A stretch of DNA of 64,000 bases, from NCBI RefSeq assembly GCF_049608145.1, contig NZ_JBMYXF010000002.1:1-64000 (forward strand). Direction: 5' to 3'. The translations under genes and the position numbers were made by a program. A model generated the notes under the pieces. The model had not been told where the DNA came from. It made no database searches and was given only the letters and a program-made list of their open reading frames with translations. Positions 53,107 through 62,005 of the stretch are shown here, one piece after another; positions within the stretch are counted from its first letter, which is position 1; the number at the start of each line of letters is the position of its first letter. The DNA comes from Halocynthiibacter sp049608145. Its GTDB lineage: Bacteria > Pseudomonadota > Alphaproteobacteria > Rhodobacterales > Rhodobacteraceae.

Positions 53107-53130
53107 TCCCGCCGCTTTTCCAAAGTTTCA

Positions 53131-53156
53131 GACCCGGGCCTTCGCTCGGGTCTTTT
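53131..53156 (+). terminator. Rho-independent terminator of accD
   Basis: A 9-bp stem with one G-U pair (53131-53139 with 53144-53152), a CTTC loop and a T-rich tail, 24 nt after the accD stop. Confidence 0.85.
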
Positions 53157-53159
53157 CGT

Positions 53160-54035
53160 TTACGGCCAGGACCGTTCGCCCATGATCACTGCCGCGCCGA
53201 TTTCCAGGGAACTGTTCACCGCGAAATCTGGGTATGACGCCTGCATGGCCGCAACCAGTTCCTCAGAGTTCGCCGCTTCTGCTGCCGCTGCCTCAAACGC
53301 CACAACATAGCTGCGGGTGAAATCAACGATGCTGGTGTCTTCCGCGCTGTCGCCAACGGAATGGCCCGCGATGATGCGTTTCGGGTTCAGGGCTTCGATC
53401 TGATTCAGCGTCGCGCGCCAGTCATCGCGGCTTTCAGGCGTCTGTGTGTCTGACATCCAGACGTGCTGGTTCTCGTACAGCGGCACACCGCCCAGAACGG
53501 TTTCTTCACCCGGCACCCATAGGAATGTGTGCACCGGATCATGGCCATCAAGACCAATGATCTGCACACTCTCGCCATCCACAGTCAGGCTGTCGCCTTC
53601 AAAGACTTCCGGCACAATCAGATCCTGCGGGGCATTATCCCCAAGGATCGGCCCCCAAAAATCATTTTTCAACTGAATGGTCGCCTCAATACCCTTAACG
53701 GTGGATGGTGTGGCAATGATCCGGGCGTCCGGGAACGCTGCGTGAATGGCATCAACACCGAAATAAAAGTCGGGATCCTTGTGACTGATATAGACCGTGG
53801 TCAGGGTTTTGCCAGAGGCACGGATCATCTCGACCAGCTGGTTTGCATCATCACGTTCAAATTGCGCATCCACGAGCATGATTTCCGTGTCGCCTTCGAT
53901 CAGGCTGGACGCCACCGGAAACAGGCTGCCCTCATTCGGGTAAAATGCCGTGATCGACAGATCAGCAGCGTGGGCCGCACCGGCGAATCCCATGAAGGCA
54001 ATGATTGAGACCAGATTTTTCGTTGAATTTTTCAT
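53160..54035 (-). CDS. Secreted MBL-fold metallo-hydrolase with altered metal motif
   Basis: A 291-residue exported protein with a signal peptide (about 25 residues, ending HAA). The metallo-beta-lactamase fold is recognisable from DTEIMLVDAQFERDDANQL, YISHKDPDFYFG, GLDGHDPVHTF and IAGHSVGD. The usual H-x-H-x-D-H motif is H-K-D-P-D-F, so two ligand positions differ. I have seen the same D-P-D-F pattern in some MBL relatives, so it may be a subfamily trait. AAGGG lies about 10 nt before the ATG. It is divergent from a LysR gene that probably controls it. Confidence 0.85.
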   Translation of the reverse strand: MKNSTKNLVSIIAFMGFAGAAHAADLSITAFYPNEGSLFPVASSLIEGDTEIMLVDAQFERDDANQLVEMIRASGKTLTTVYISHKDPDFYFGVDAIHAAFPDARIIATPSTVKGIEATIQLKNDFWGPILGDNAPQDLIVPEVFEGDSLTVDGESVQIIGLDGHDPVHTFLWVPGEETVLGGVPLYENQHVWMSDTQTPESRDDWRATLNQIEALNPKRIIAGHSVGDSAEDTSIVDFTRSYVVAFEAAAAEAANSEELVAAMQASYPDFAVNSSLEIGAAVIMGERSWP

Positions 54036-54072
54036 TGGATTTTCCCTTTCATTGAACCACAGAAGTGTGGCG

Positions 54073-54088
54073 TGTTCTTGAACAGAAC
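54073..54088. promoter_or_regulatory. Candidate operator in MBL/LysR intergenic region
   Basis: TGTTC-TT-GAACA, followed directly by GAAC, lies midway between the divergent MBL-fold and LysR genes. LysR proteins often bind such dyads in divergent promoters. The arms are short, so this is only a candidate. Confidence 0.3.
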
Positions 54089-54155
54089 TTAGGAATGTGT
54101 GATTGTCACCTAAAGACACAAGATTAAGACATATCGTCAGTGAAAAGATGACACT

Positions 54156-55073
54156 ATGGACCGGATAAATCTAAATCGTCTCGAATATTTCGTGACCATC
54201 GCGGAAGCCGGCACAATCACCGCCGCCGCGGAAAGATTGCGCATCAGCAAAGCCGTGGTCAGCAAACAATTGCAATTGCTAGAAGCCGAATTGGGCGCAA
54301 CATTGATCATCCGCAATTCGCGCCATCTGAAACTAACGGAAACAGGCGAACAGTTTTTCCAATCCGCCCGTGCCGCCATACAACAAGCAGAAGCGGCCTG
54401 CCAAATTGTGCAGCAAGGGCACGATACCCCGTCGGGTACATTACGGATCACAGCCCCCCTTGATCTTGGAAAAGATTACGTAGGCCCGGCGATCGCAGCA
54501 TTTCGTCAAGCCTATCCAGCCGTGACAATTGACCTGACCATCAGTGATCAAAAATTGGATCCCGTTGACGCCCGCTTTGACATTGCCTATCGCGCGGGCT
54601 GGCTTGAGGATTCAGGAAATATCGCGCGCAAGCTGGCAGAGTTCCAACAATACATCGTCGCAGCCCCGGCGCTGTTGGCTGCACATTCGACGCCCACCAC
54701 CCCCAATTCACTGCATGAACTGCCTTTCATTGAACATCGGGCCTTGGCGACCCCCTGCGATTGGACCCTTGTCAAATCGGCCGAAAGCACCACCAAAGTC
54801 TCGCTAAAGGCCAGCATTTCTGCCGACGTAACCCCCGTGATCAAGAACATTGCCGTCTCGGGTGCCGGGTTTGCGATACTGCCAGATTTCTATGTGTTGG
54901 ACGAGCTTCGCGAAGGCAGCCTCATTCGTCTTCTACCCGACTGGGATCTGCCCCGTGGCGGGGTGTATTCAGTGTTTCCCCCTGCGCCGTATCGATCTGC
55001 CGCCACCAAGGCTTTTGCAGAGATGTTTCGTCAAATGTTCCAAGCCAGGCTTGCAGAGTTCCGACAACAGTAA
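54156..55073 (+). CDS. LysR family transcriptional regulator
   Basis: A 305-residue LTTR. YFVTIAEAGTITAAAERLRISKAVVSKQLQLLEAELG (residues about 10-45) is the helix-turn-helix. The effector-binding domain follows, with ITAPLDLGKDYVGPAIAAFRQAYPAV as the usual first block. Divergent, with about 120 nt between starts, from the MBL-fold hydrolase, the classical layout for a regulator and its target. The pair sits between accD and folC. Confidence 0.93.
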   Translation: MDRINLNRLEYFVTIAEAGTITAAAERLRISKAVVSKQLQLLEAELGATLIIRNSRHLKLTETGEQFFQSARAAIQQAEAACQIVQQGHDTPSGTLRITAPLDLGKDYVGPAIAAFRQAYPAVTIDLTISDQKLDPVDARFDIAYRAGWLEDSGNIARKLAEFQQYIVAAPALLAAHSTPTTPNSLHELPFIEHRALATPCDWTLVKSAESTTKVSLKASISADVTPVIKNIAVSGAGFAILPDFYVLDELREGSLIRLLPDWDLPRGGVYSVFPPAPYRSAATKAFAEMFRQMFQARLAEFRQQ

Positions 55074-55177
55074 CTGTCGCTTCTGACCAGCAAGACGGCT
55101 GATACAAACGACATGAACCTTCCCTTTTCTGCCAGTCTGGTGCACAGAGCGACAAATCCGCAAACACAGGTGTGACT

Positions 55178-56449
55178 ATGGCCCAGACATCCGATCTTAT
55201 CCTTGAGCGCATGATGGCGCTGCACCCGAAAATCATTGACCTGACACTGGATCGTGTCTGGCGTCTGCTAGCGGCGCTCGATAATCCGCAGGAAAAACTG
55301 CCCCCGGTCATCCATATCGCGGGCACCAATGGCAAAGGGTCAACCCAGGCCATGATCCGTGCTGGACTGGAAGGCGCTGGCAAATCTGTGCATGCTTATA
55401 CATCGCCGCATCTTGCCCGGTTTCATGAACGTATCCGCCTAGCGGGCCAGCTGATTTCCGAAGAACATCTGACGGAAATGCTGGATGAATGCTACAATGC
55501 CAATGGTGGTGAAAGCATCACCTATTTTGAGATCACCACTGTTGCAGGCCTGTTGTCTTTTGCCCGTAACAAGGCCGATTACACCTTGCTTGAGGTCGGC
55601 CTTGGCGGGCGTCTGGATGCAACCAATGTGATCACGCCGGAACTGTCGGTGATCACCCCGATTTCCATCGACCATGAACAATTCCTAGGCGACACGCTGA
55701 CCAAGATTGCAGGCGAAAAAGCCGGGATCATCAAGCGCGGCGTGCCTGTGGTGGTTGGCCCCCAGCAGGAAGAGGCCATGGATGTGATCGAAGCCACCGC
55801 CGCACGCCTTGGCACGCCGATGATCGCCCACGGTCAACATTGGCATGTGTCTGAGGAACGCGGGCGTCTGATTTATCAGGATGAAACCGGTCTGCTGGAT
55901 CTGCCTCTGCCCGCGTTGCCTGGTGCACATCAGATTGAAAATGCCGGTGCCGCCCTTGCCGCCCTGCGTCATCTGAACGTGGCTGAGGCTGCTTACGAAG
56001 CCGCGATGAACAACGTCACCTGGCCCGCCCGTATGCAGCGCCTGAGTGAGGGCACATTTCAGGCCCGTGTACCCAAGGCCGAGCTTTGGCTGGATGGAGG
56101 CCACAATCCCGCCGCCGCCGACGCCCTTGCAAAACATCTGGGCAATCTGCCGAAACGCCCGCTGCATCTGATCTGCGGCATGCTAAACACCAAAGATGCC
56201 TCTGGTTATATGGGGCCTCTGGCGAAAGTCGCAGACAGCCTGACAGCCGTGTCCATTCCCGGCGAGCCAAACACATTGCCCGCGGAAGAAACCGCTCGTT
56301 TCGCAGCCGCGGCCGGAATGAAAACTGACACCGCAGAAGATGTGGACAGCGCGCTGAAAAAGCTTGCAGAAACCGACCCAACTGCGCGTATACTTATCTG
56401 TGGTTCGCTTTATCTGGCGGGCGAAGTCCTGCGGAGAAATGAAACATGA
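55178..56449 (+). CDS. folC: Folylpolyglutamate synthase/dihydrofolate synthase
   Basis: Adds glutamate to dihydropteroate and folates. The 423-residue Mur-ligase-type enzyme has the ATP-binding HIAGTNGKGSTQAMI near residue 48, YTSPHLARFHERIR, LEVGLGGRLDATNVI and the C-terminal LDGGHNPAAADALAKHL. The ATG at 55178 has ACAGG 7 nt upstream; a GTG two codons earlier is also possible. Its stop overlaps the LysE-type gene by 4 nt. Confidence 0.96.
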   Translation: MAQTSDLILERMMALHPKIIDLTLDRVWRLLAALDNPQEKLPPVIHIAGTNGKGSTQAMIRAGLEGAGKSVHAYTSPHLARFHERIRLAGQLISEEHLTEMLDECYNANGGESITYFEITTVAGLLSFARNKADYTLLEVGLGGRLDATNVITPELSVITPISIDHEQFLGDTLTKIAGEKAGIIKRGVPVVVGPQQEEAMDVIEATAARLGTPMIAHGQHWHVSEERGRLIYQDETGLLDLPLPALPGAHQIENAGAALAALRHLNVAEAAYEAAMNNVTWPARMQRLSEGTFQARVPKAELWLDGGHNPAAADALAKHLGNLPKRPLHLICGMLNTKDASGYMGPLAKVADSLTAVSIPGEPNTLPAEETARFAAAAGMKTDTAEDVDSALKKLAETDPTARILICGSLYLAGEVLRRNET

Positions 56450-57069
56450 TCCCCTTTGAAACCCTGACGCTATTTTTCGGCGCATCCGTCATGCTGGCCC
56501 TCGCGCCTGGGCCGGACAACGTCTTTGTGCTGACGCAATCCGCGATGAACGGGCGTGTGGCCGGGTTGTTTGTGACCCTGGGCCTCTGCACCGGCCTGCT
56601 GTTTCACACAACCGCCGTGGCCCTGGGCGTGGCGGCGATTTTTCAAACATCTGAGATCGCCTTCACCCTGCTGAAATTCGCGGGTGCGGGATATTTGCTA
56701 TACCTTGCTTACAAAGCCTTCCGCGCGGGCAGCACCGCGATTGAGGGCGAACGGGCAGAGACCAGCCTGAAATCGCTCTATCTGCGCGGGCTGATCATGA
56801 ACATCACCAACCCGAAAGTCGCGATCTTCTTCCTAGCCTTCCTGCCGCAATTCGCCCGCCCGGAATTCGGCCCGCTGATCCCGCAACTGATGATCCTTGG
56901 CGCGGTCATGGCGCTTTCCACGATCTTGGTCTTCGGCAGCGTGGCCATTGGCGCAGGATCGCTTGGAGACTGGCTGAAAGCCCGCCCTTCCGCGCAGATC
57001 TGGATCAATCGCGTTGCTGGTCTGGTCTTTGTGGGTCTGGCAGCGAAACTGATCACGGCACAGAGGTAG
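56446..57069 (+). CDS. LysE/RhtB family amino acid exporter
   Basis: A 207-residue inner-membrane protein with about six hydrophobic segments. LALAPGPDNVFVLTQSAMNGR near residue 20 is the LysE/RhtB signature, with KFAGAGYLLYLAYKAFR near residue 72. Members export lysine, threonine, homoserine and related compounds. Translationally coupled to folC by a 4-nt overlap. Substrate unknown. Confidence 0.93.
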   Translation: MIPFETLTLFFGASVMLALAPGPDNVFVLTQSAMNGRVAGLFVTLGLCTGLLFHTTAVALGVAAIFQTSEIAFTLLKFAGAGYLLYLAYKAFRAGSTAIEGERAETSLKSLYLRGLIMNITNPKVAIFFLAFLPQFARPEFGPLIPQLMILGAVMALSTILVFGSVAIGAGSLGDWLKARPSAQIWINRVAGLVFVGLAAKLITAQR

Positions 57070-57209
57070 ATTGCCTTGTACTCCAACAGAGCACTGTTCC
57101 GCCTGCGAACGCTACCGAGAAGGAAACTGCGTGGACCTGCTGCTGAGAGCGTTACTGATATTTCAACACATGATAGCTATATCCTGAAATCGCAAAGGAA
57201 TTTGGACCT

Positions 57210-57776
57210 ATGAAGTTTTTTCTGCCCACAGCATTTATGACAATACTTCTTCAGACGGCGACGCCTACGCAGGCACAGCAGATGTCAATGTTTGATGGCT
57301 TTCAGACATATTGTATTGAACAGGTTCTACAAGACACGCCAGTGCCTCGCACGGGCCTTTACCGTTTTACAGATGATGAAGTGAAACAATTGGCACAAAA
57401 TCTTAATTTTTCCGAAATCCCGCAGGCCATCTGGGTACCTTTTGATGGAAAATGGATCATCACAGACATGGACATGAGCGAACATAGGTATTGTTCCGTT
57501 CTGGAGCTTTCGAAACCATTGGACCACAATGTATCAGATTGGAACGCGCAGGTTTTCGCGAACTCTCGTTACAGGGGAAGGGGAGAGGCAAGCGTCACTG
57601 CAAGAAGAGCCGGAGGTTGGGTTACAACTCCAGTTGAGGATGGCTTTGTTCAACTTAGCTTGAGTAACTTTGAAGTAAGCGCGGATCCCTTTATGAGTAT
57701 GTCAATGTTGACTGCAATCAGGGTTGGCGACACACCCGCATCCTGTGAGTATTTTCCTGAGGAATGCCAAGAATAA
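57210..57776 (+). CDS. Secreted hypothetical protein
   Basis: A 188-residue protein with a Sec signal peptide (MKFFLPTAFMTILL to TQA, about 22 residues). The mature part has five or so Cys (including CIEQ, YCSV and CEYFPEECQE), which suggests disulfides in the periplasm, but no domain is recognised. AAGGAA lies 10 nt upstream of the ATG. Base and codon composition look more AT-rich than in neighbouring genes, which could reflect recent acquisition. Function unknown. Confidence 0.7.
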   Translation: MKFFLPTAFMTILLQTATPTQAQQMSMFDGFQTYCIEQVLQDTPVPRTGLYRFTDDEVKQLAQNLNFSEIPQAIWVPFDGKWIITDMDMSEHRYCSVLELSKPLDHNVSDWNAQVFANSRYRGRGEASVTARRAGGWVTTPVEDGFVQLSLSNFEVSADPFMSMSMLTAIRVGDTPASCEYFPEECQE

Positions 57777-57801
57777 ATGTGGGCCAATCAGCCCGCGTTT
57801 T

Positions 57802-58872
57802 CTATTCCTCGCCCCAGCTTTCATCCTGCATTTCACGCAGGCGGGAGGCGGTGCGTTCGAACTCGAAACTGCCTTCACCTTCGACATATAGCATCTCAGG
57901 TTCTGCTGCGGCAGAAGCGATCAGGCGAACTTTGGCTTCATAAAGTGCATCCACAAGGGTGACAAATCGCTTTGCCTCATTGAAATTGGTCCGACCAAGC
58001 CGTGGGACCTCATCAAGCAGCAGAACACGCGCATTCTGCGCCAATTCCAGATAATCACCCGCGCCCAGAAACTTACCGCAGAGATCAAAGAAGGATGCGC
58101 GGGCAACGCCGTTGTGAAAGCCCGGGATCTCGACCTCGCGCCCTTTCACAGTCAGGATCAATTGTTCCGATTTTCCACCCGTCAGATCGTGCCAGATTGT
58201 ATCCATTGTCACGCGTGTTTCGGCAGTAACCGGCGAAAACCACACCTGTTCGCCCTTCAGACGGTTTTGACGATAGTCATTCTCGGAAATAATCTCGACC
58301 ACTTCCAGACGGGTTTTGATCAATTCAATAAAAGGCAGAAATAGGTTCCGATTCAGCCCATTTTTATACAAGTCATCCGGCACGCGATTTGACGTTGTGA
58401 CAATGGCAACGCCCGCCTCATGCAGCTTATCAAATAGGCGGCCGACAATCATTGCATCGGTAATATCTGTGATTTGCATTTCATCAAAAGCCAGCACTTT
58501 CAGGCCTTTGGCAATATCCGCAGCCACAGGTGCAATCGCATCATCCACACCGGTTTTACGCGCTTCATGTAGGGCGGCGTGCACCTCTTGCATGAACGCA
58601 TGGAAATGCACCCGGCGTTTACCAGGGATATCTAGGTGATCGACAAACATATCCATCAACATCGATTTTCCACGCCCGACACCGCCCCACAGATACAGAC
58701 CTTTCGGCACATCAACAGGGGCCGCCTTACGAAAAAAGCCGCGTTTCGGTTCTGGCGCCATCAGCGCCTGCGAAATCCGTTCAAGGGCAGGCAGGATCGA
58801 CAGTTGCGCTGCATCAGATGTCAGCTCACCCTTTGCAACTTTCGTACGATAAATATCACTAAGTGTTTCCAT
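57802..58872 (-). CDS. zapE: Cell division protein ZapE (AFG1-like ATPase)
   Basis: A 356-residue P-loop ATPase of the ZapE/AFG1/LACE1 family. Walker A is GGVGRGKSMLMD near residue 65, Walker B VLAFDEMQITDI, and TTSNRVPDDLYKNGLNR a conserved sensor block; FHAFMQEVHAALH and LLLDEVPRLG-type segments follow. E. coli ZapE acts at the division ring under low oxygen. A GTG at 58881 is an alternative start. It is convergent with the secreted protein gene and divergent from the MFS gene. Confidence 0.93.
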   Translation of the reverse strand: METLSDIYRTKVAKGELTSDAAQLSILPALERISQALMAPEPKRGFFRKAAPVDVPKGLYLWGGVGRGKSMLMDMFVDHLDIPGKRRVHFHAFMQEVHAALHEARKTGVDDAIAPVAADIAKGLKVLAFDEMQITDITDAMIVGRLFDKLHEAGVAIVTTSNRVPDDLYKNGLNRNLFLPFIELIKTRLEVVEIISENDYRQNRLKGEQVWFSPVTAETRVTMDTIWHDLTGGKSEQLILTVKGREVEIPGFHNGVARASFFDLCGKFLGAGDYLELAQNARVLLLDEVPRLGRTNFNEAKRFVTLVDALYEAKVRLIASAAAEPEMLYVEGEGSFEFERTASRLREMQDESWGEE

Positions 58873-58990
58873 GTTCCCCACATAGCGCAGCCCGTGGCAT
58901 CAGGAAAGGTGATGTAACGTCATCACGATAATCAATTTGACCTCAGCCAGAGGCAAAGGCAGGGTCACCAGACGCAACAGGGGCTTTCCA

Positions 58991-60259
58991 ATGACATCCA
59001 CACGCAATTCAATGATGACCCCGGTTCTGATCGGTGGCTGTATCTTTATACTGCTCAGCTTTGCGGTGCGGGCATCCTTTGGTGTCTTCCAGATCCCCAT
59101 TGCGGATGAGTTTGGCTGGGCGCGGGCGGAATTTTCCCTTGCCATTGCGATCCAGAACCTCGCCTGGGGCATTGGTCAGCCAATCTTTGGTGCAATTGCC
59201 GAAAAAATCGGTGACCGCAAAGCCATTCTGATGGGGGCTCTGATCTATGCTGCGGGTCTTGTGTTGTCCTCTTTCGCCGTCACACCTTCGCAGCACCAGT
59301 TTTTTGAAATTCTCGTCGGCTTTGGGATCGCGGGCACAGGATTTGGCGTGATCCTCGCCGTGGTGGGCCGCGCAAGCTCCGATGAAAACCGATCCATGTC
59401 CCTTGCCATCGTCACTGCTGCGGGGTCCGCAGGACAGGTTATCGGTGCACCAACCGCGCAGTATCTTCTGGGGTTCATGACATGGCAGTCGGTATTTTTG
59501 GTTTTCGCCGGCGTGATGATCGCGGTCCTGGTCTGTCTGCCGTTGATGCGTTCGCCTGTTGTCGCCAGCAAAACAGAGCTGGAAGAAAGCATGGGCGCGA
59601 TCCTGATCAAGGCGTTTAAAGATCCCAGCTATACGCTGATCTTTCTTGGCTTCTTTTCCTGCGGCTATCAGCTGGCCTTTATCACCGCGCATTTTCCGGC
59701 TTTTGTGCGCGAACTTTGTGGCCCCATCGCACCGGATGGATTGCTGTCATCCGTGGGAATTGGCACCACTTCAGCCCTGGGTGCGGTCGCGATTTCCCTG
59801 ATTGGCGCAGCCAACATCGCGGGCACATTGCTGGCAGGCTGGGCCGGCAAACGCTGGAGCAAGAAATACCTGCTGGCAGGTATCTACACTGGACGTACAA
59901 TTGTGGCGGCCCTGTTCATTATGATGCCAATCACCCCCACCAGCGTCATTCTCTTTTCCCTTGCGATGGGATCTCTCTGGCTGGCCACTGTGCCCCTAAC
60001 TTCTGGCCTTGTCGCCCACATTTATGGGCTGCGCTATATGGGCACGCTGTATGGTATCGTCTTCTTCAGCCATCAATTGGGCAGTTTTCTGGGCGTCTGG
60101 CTGGGGGGGCGCATGTATGACGCCTATGGCAGTTATTCCCAGGTCTGGTGGCTTGGGGTGGCTATTGGCGCGTTCTCAGCCATTGTGCACCTGCCTGTGC
60201 GGGAAAAACCACTGGAGAGACCTGCGGTCAAAGCGGGTGCCTCCGGCGGGAGTATTTAA
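58991..60259 (+). CDS. MFS transporter
   Basis: A 422-residue carrier with about 12 hydrophobic helices, resembling monocarboxylate/oxalate-type (OFA) members. SFGVFQIPIADEFGWARAEFS near residue 30, GIGQPIFGAIAEKIGDRKAI as the loop 2-3 motif, and the second-half GTLYGIVFFSHQLGSFLGVWLGG are typical. ATG 58991 is preferred over 58937. Its last codons lie inside a 19-bp repeat also found at 34987. An organic-acid substrate is likely but unproven. Confidence 0.9.
   Translation: MTSTRNSMMTPVLIGGCIFILLSFAVRASFGVFQIPIADEFGWARAEFSLAIAIQNLAWGIGQPIFGAIAEKIGDRKAILMGALIYAAGLVLSSFAVTPSQHQFFEILVGFGIAGTGFGVILAVVGRASSDENRSMSLAIVTAAGSAGQVIGAPTAQYLLGFMTWQSVFLVFAGVMIAVLVCLPLMRSPVVASKTELEESMGAILIKAFKDPSYTLIFLGFFSCGYQLAFITAHFPAFVRELCGPIAPDGLLSSVGIGTTSALGAVAISLIGAANIAGTLLAGWAGKRWSKKYLLAGIYTGRTIVAALFIMMPITPTSVILFSLAMGSLWLATVPLTSGLVAHIYGLRYMGTLYGIVFFSHQLGSFLGVWLGGRMYDAYGSYSQVWWLGVAIGAFSAIVHLPVREKPLERPAVKAGASGGSI
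60239..60257 (+). repeat. 19-bp repeat GCCTCCGGCGGGAGTATTT, copy 2
   Basis: Exact match to 34987-35005. This copy overlaps the end of the MFS transporter gene, coding for its final residues, and the first base of the stop codon follows within it. Confidence 0.6.
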
Positions 60260-60271
60260 GGCAAGATGAAA

Positions 60272-61204
60272 TCAAACAGTCAAAGATTTCAATGCCGCGC
60301 CTAGATCACCCGGATGCGTATATGTCAGACCATGGGGCGCATCTGGGATCGTGACTTGGGTGGCATGTGGATTAATTCCGACAAGTGTGTCACGGCATTC
60401 AATCGGGATCACCGTATCGCTTTCCCCCCAGATCGCCAAAAGCGGCAGGCCAGCCTCGCGGATGGTTTCATGTTCCGCGCGCAGATCACCACGTAGGAAA
60501 TATTGCAGGCTTGAGGTGATCGCTGGGATATAGCCTTTGACAGTCAGTTCTTCGGCCTGAAGATCCCAGATGTCTGGCACGGCAGATATAAAGCCGGCCG
60601 CCTCAGATCTGATACCTTCGCGCAGTTCGGCCGCTCCGCGGGTCTGCATCAGCCAATTCGCGATGAAACCTGGGTGTTTTGTAACATAGGCGCTGGTTCC
60701 GCCAAGATCATGGCCTAGCCCCGCCGGGGCGATGATGACAGCCTGTTTCAGGCGCCCAGGGAAACGGGCGGCAAAACAGGTGACTATCGCGCCCCCCATG
60801 GAATAGCCAAGCAGGGTAAACCCATCGGCAACTTTCTGGTCCGTCAAAAGTTCATTGAGCTGGCGTAGATGAAAATCAACGCTTTGTTCGCCCGATGCCC
60901 GATCAGACAGGCCCCGCCCATACAGATCATAAGTCAAGACGCGAAAACCCTGATCGGTCAGTGCTTCAACCGCCGCCCCCCAGACAAAAGAAGGGGTGGA
61001 AAGGCCATGAACACAAACTGCCACCGGACCGTCAGCCGGGCCATCCCAGTTATACCAAGTCTTACCCGAAGGCAGCGCAGACAATTGTCCAGGACGGTTG
61101 GTTTTCGCCCGGACCTGCGCCACATCTGGGCGCAGAGCTTCGCGAACAAACGGGAAAACCGCAACACCCAAAACAGGCAAGATCAAGATCGAAAACCAAA
61201 GCAT
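60272..61204 (-). CDS. Alpha/beta hydrolase, membrane-anchored
   Basis: A 310-residue alpha/beta hydrolase with an N-terminal hydrophobic helix (LWFSILILPVLGVAVF). The oxyanion strand is VCVHGLSTPSFVWG, the nucleophile elbow GYSMGG near residue 143, the acid in IWGESDTVIP and the His in DAPHGLTYTHPGD. It resembles esterases/epoxide-hydrolase-like enzymes. It lies 12 nt after the PhyH-like gene on the same strand. Substrate unknown. Confidence 0.88.
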   Translation of the reverse strand: MLWFSILILPVLGVAVFPFVREALRPDVAQVRAKTNRPGQLSALPSGKTWYNWDGPADGPVAVCVHGLSTPSFVWGAAVEALTDQGFRVLTYDLYGRGLSDRASGEQSVDFHLRQLNELLTDQKVADGFTLLGYSMGGAIVTCFAARFPGRLKQAVIIAPAGLGHDLGGTSAYVTKHPGFIANWLMQTRGAAELREGIRSEAAGFISAVPDIWDLQAEELTVKGYIPAITSSLQYFLRGDLRAEHETIREAGLPLLAIWGESDTVIPIECRDTLVGINPHATQVTIPDAPHGLTYTHPGDLGAALKSLTV

Positions 61205-61216
61205 ATCAGACCTTTC

Positions 61217-62005
61217 TTAAAACGAGATAACCGGGAACCAGTCTTCGCGAAGCTTCTGCCCAGGTTTCATCTCATGCCCCGGAAATGGCGGAGACGTACG
61301 TCCAGGACGCTGCACAAACCGGGCATCATCACCGACCCAACGCAGGGACAACGCGCGCCGCCCGGTGCCGCCAGGATTGCCGCGCGCGCCATGCACCGTG
61401 CGATAATCAAAGATCACCGCATCCCCCGGTTCCATCTTCCATTCGCGGACATCATGTTTGCCGTAATCGGTGCTGTCCGGATCTGGCACTTCGATCCAGT
61501 CGGTATCGTCCCCTTCGTAGAAATCGCTGTTATCCGCCCAGCTGACCGGCCGCACAGGTTTGTCCCATTTGTGAGATCCAGCAATCAAACGCAGTGACGC
61601 CGTATCCACCGGATCAAGCGGGATCCAGAAACTAACGGTCTGTTCGCCTTCCACAAAATAATACGGCCCATCCTGATGCCATGGGGTTGGGGTTGGGGTG
61701 CCACCATCCTTGACCAACACATGGTCATGAAAGAACTGCGCAGTCTTTGATTTCATGGCCTTGGCCGCGATTTCAGCAGCCGGACTTTCGCGCATGATGC
61801 GTTCAAATTCAGGGATACGCTGCCAGTTGCAGTAATCATCAAAGAAGCGCCCCTGCTTCACGTTGTTTTCAGACGCATATTCCCCCGGTTCCGCAAGGTT
61901 GCGCGCAACACCGTCGCGCATCACTTCGACCCAGTCTTTGAACGCGCCGGGGATGAAGGCGACGCCATCGCGCTGAAATTCTTCGATTTGTTCTGCTGTG
62001 ATCAT
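61217..62005 (-). CDS. Phytanoyl-CoA dioxygenase family protein
   Basis: A 262-residue Fe(II)/2-oxoglutarate dioxygenase of the PhyH family. The iron ligands appear as HQD in TPWHQDGPYYF near residue 118 and the distal His in RTVHGARGN near residue 222, with the 2-oxoglutarate Arg in the following RRALSLRW. It is not obviously EctD. The ATG at 62005 is preferred; its start overlaps the HAD gene by 4 nt. The substrate is unknown. It is probably cotranscribed with the HAD phosphatase and alpha/beta hydrolase. Confidence 0.88.
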   Translation of the reverse strand: MITAEQIEEFQRDGVAFIPGAFKDWVEVMRDGVARNLAEPGEYASENNVKQGRFFDDYCNWQRIPEFERIMRESPAAEIAAKAMKSKTAQFFHDHVLVKDGGTPTPTPWHQDGPYYFVEGEQTVSFWIPLDPVDTASLRLIAGSHKWDKPVRPVSWADNSDFYEGDDTDWIEVPDPDSTDYGKHDVREWKMEPGDAVIFDYRTVHGARGNPGGTGRRALSLRWVGDDARFVQRPGRTSPPFPGHEMKPGQKLREDWFPVISF

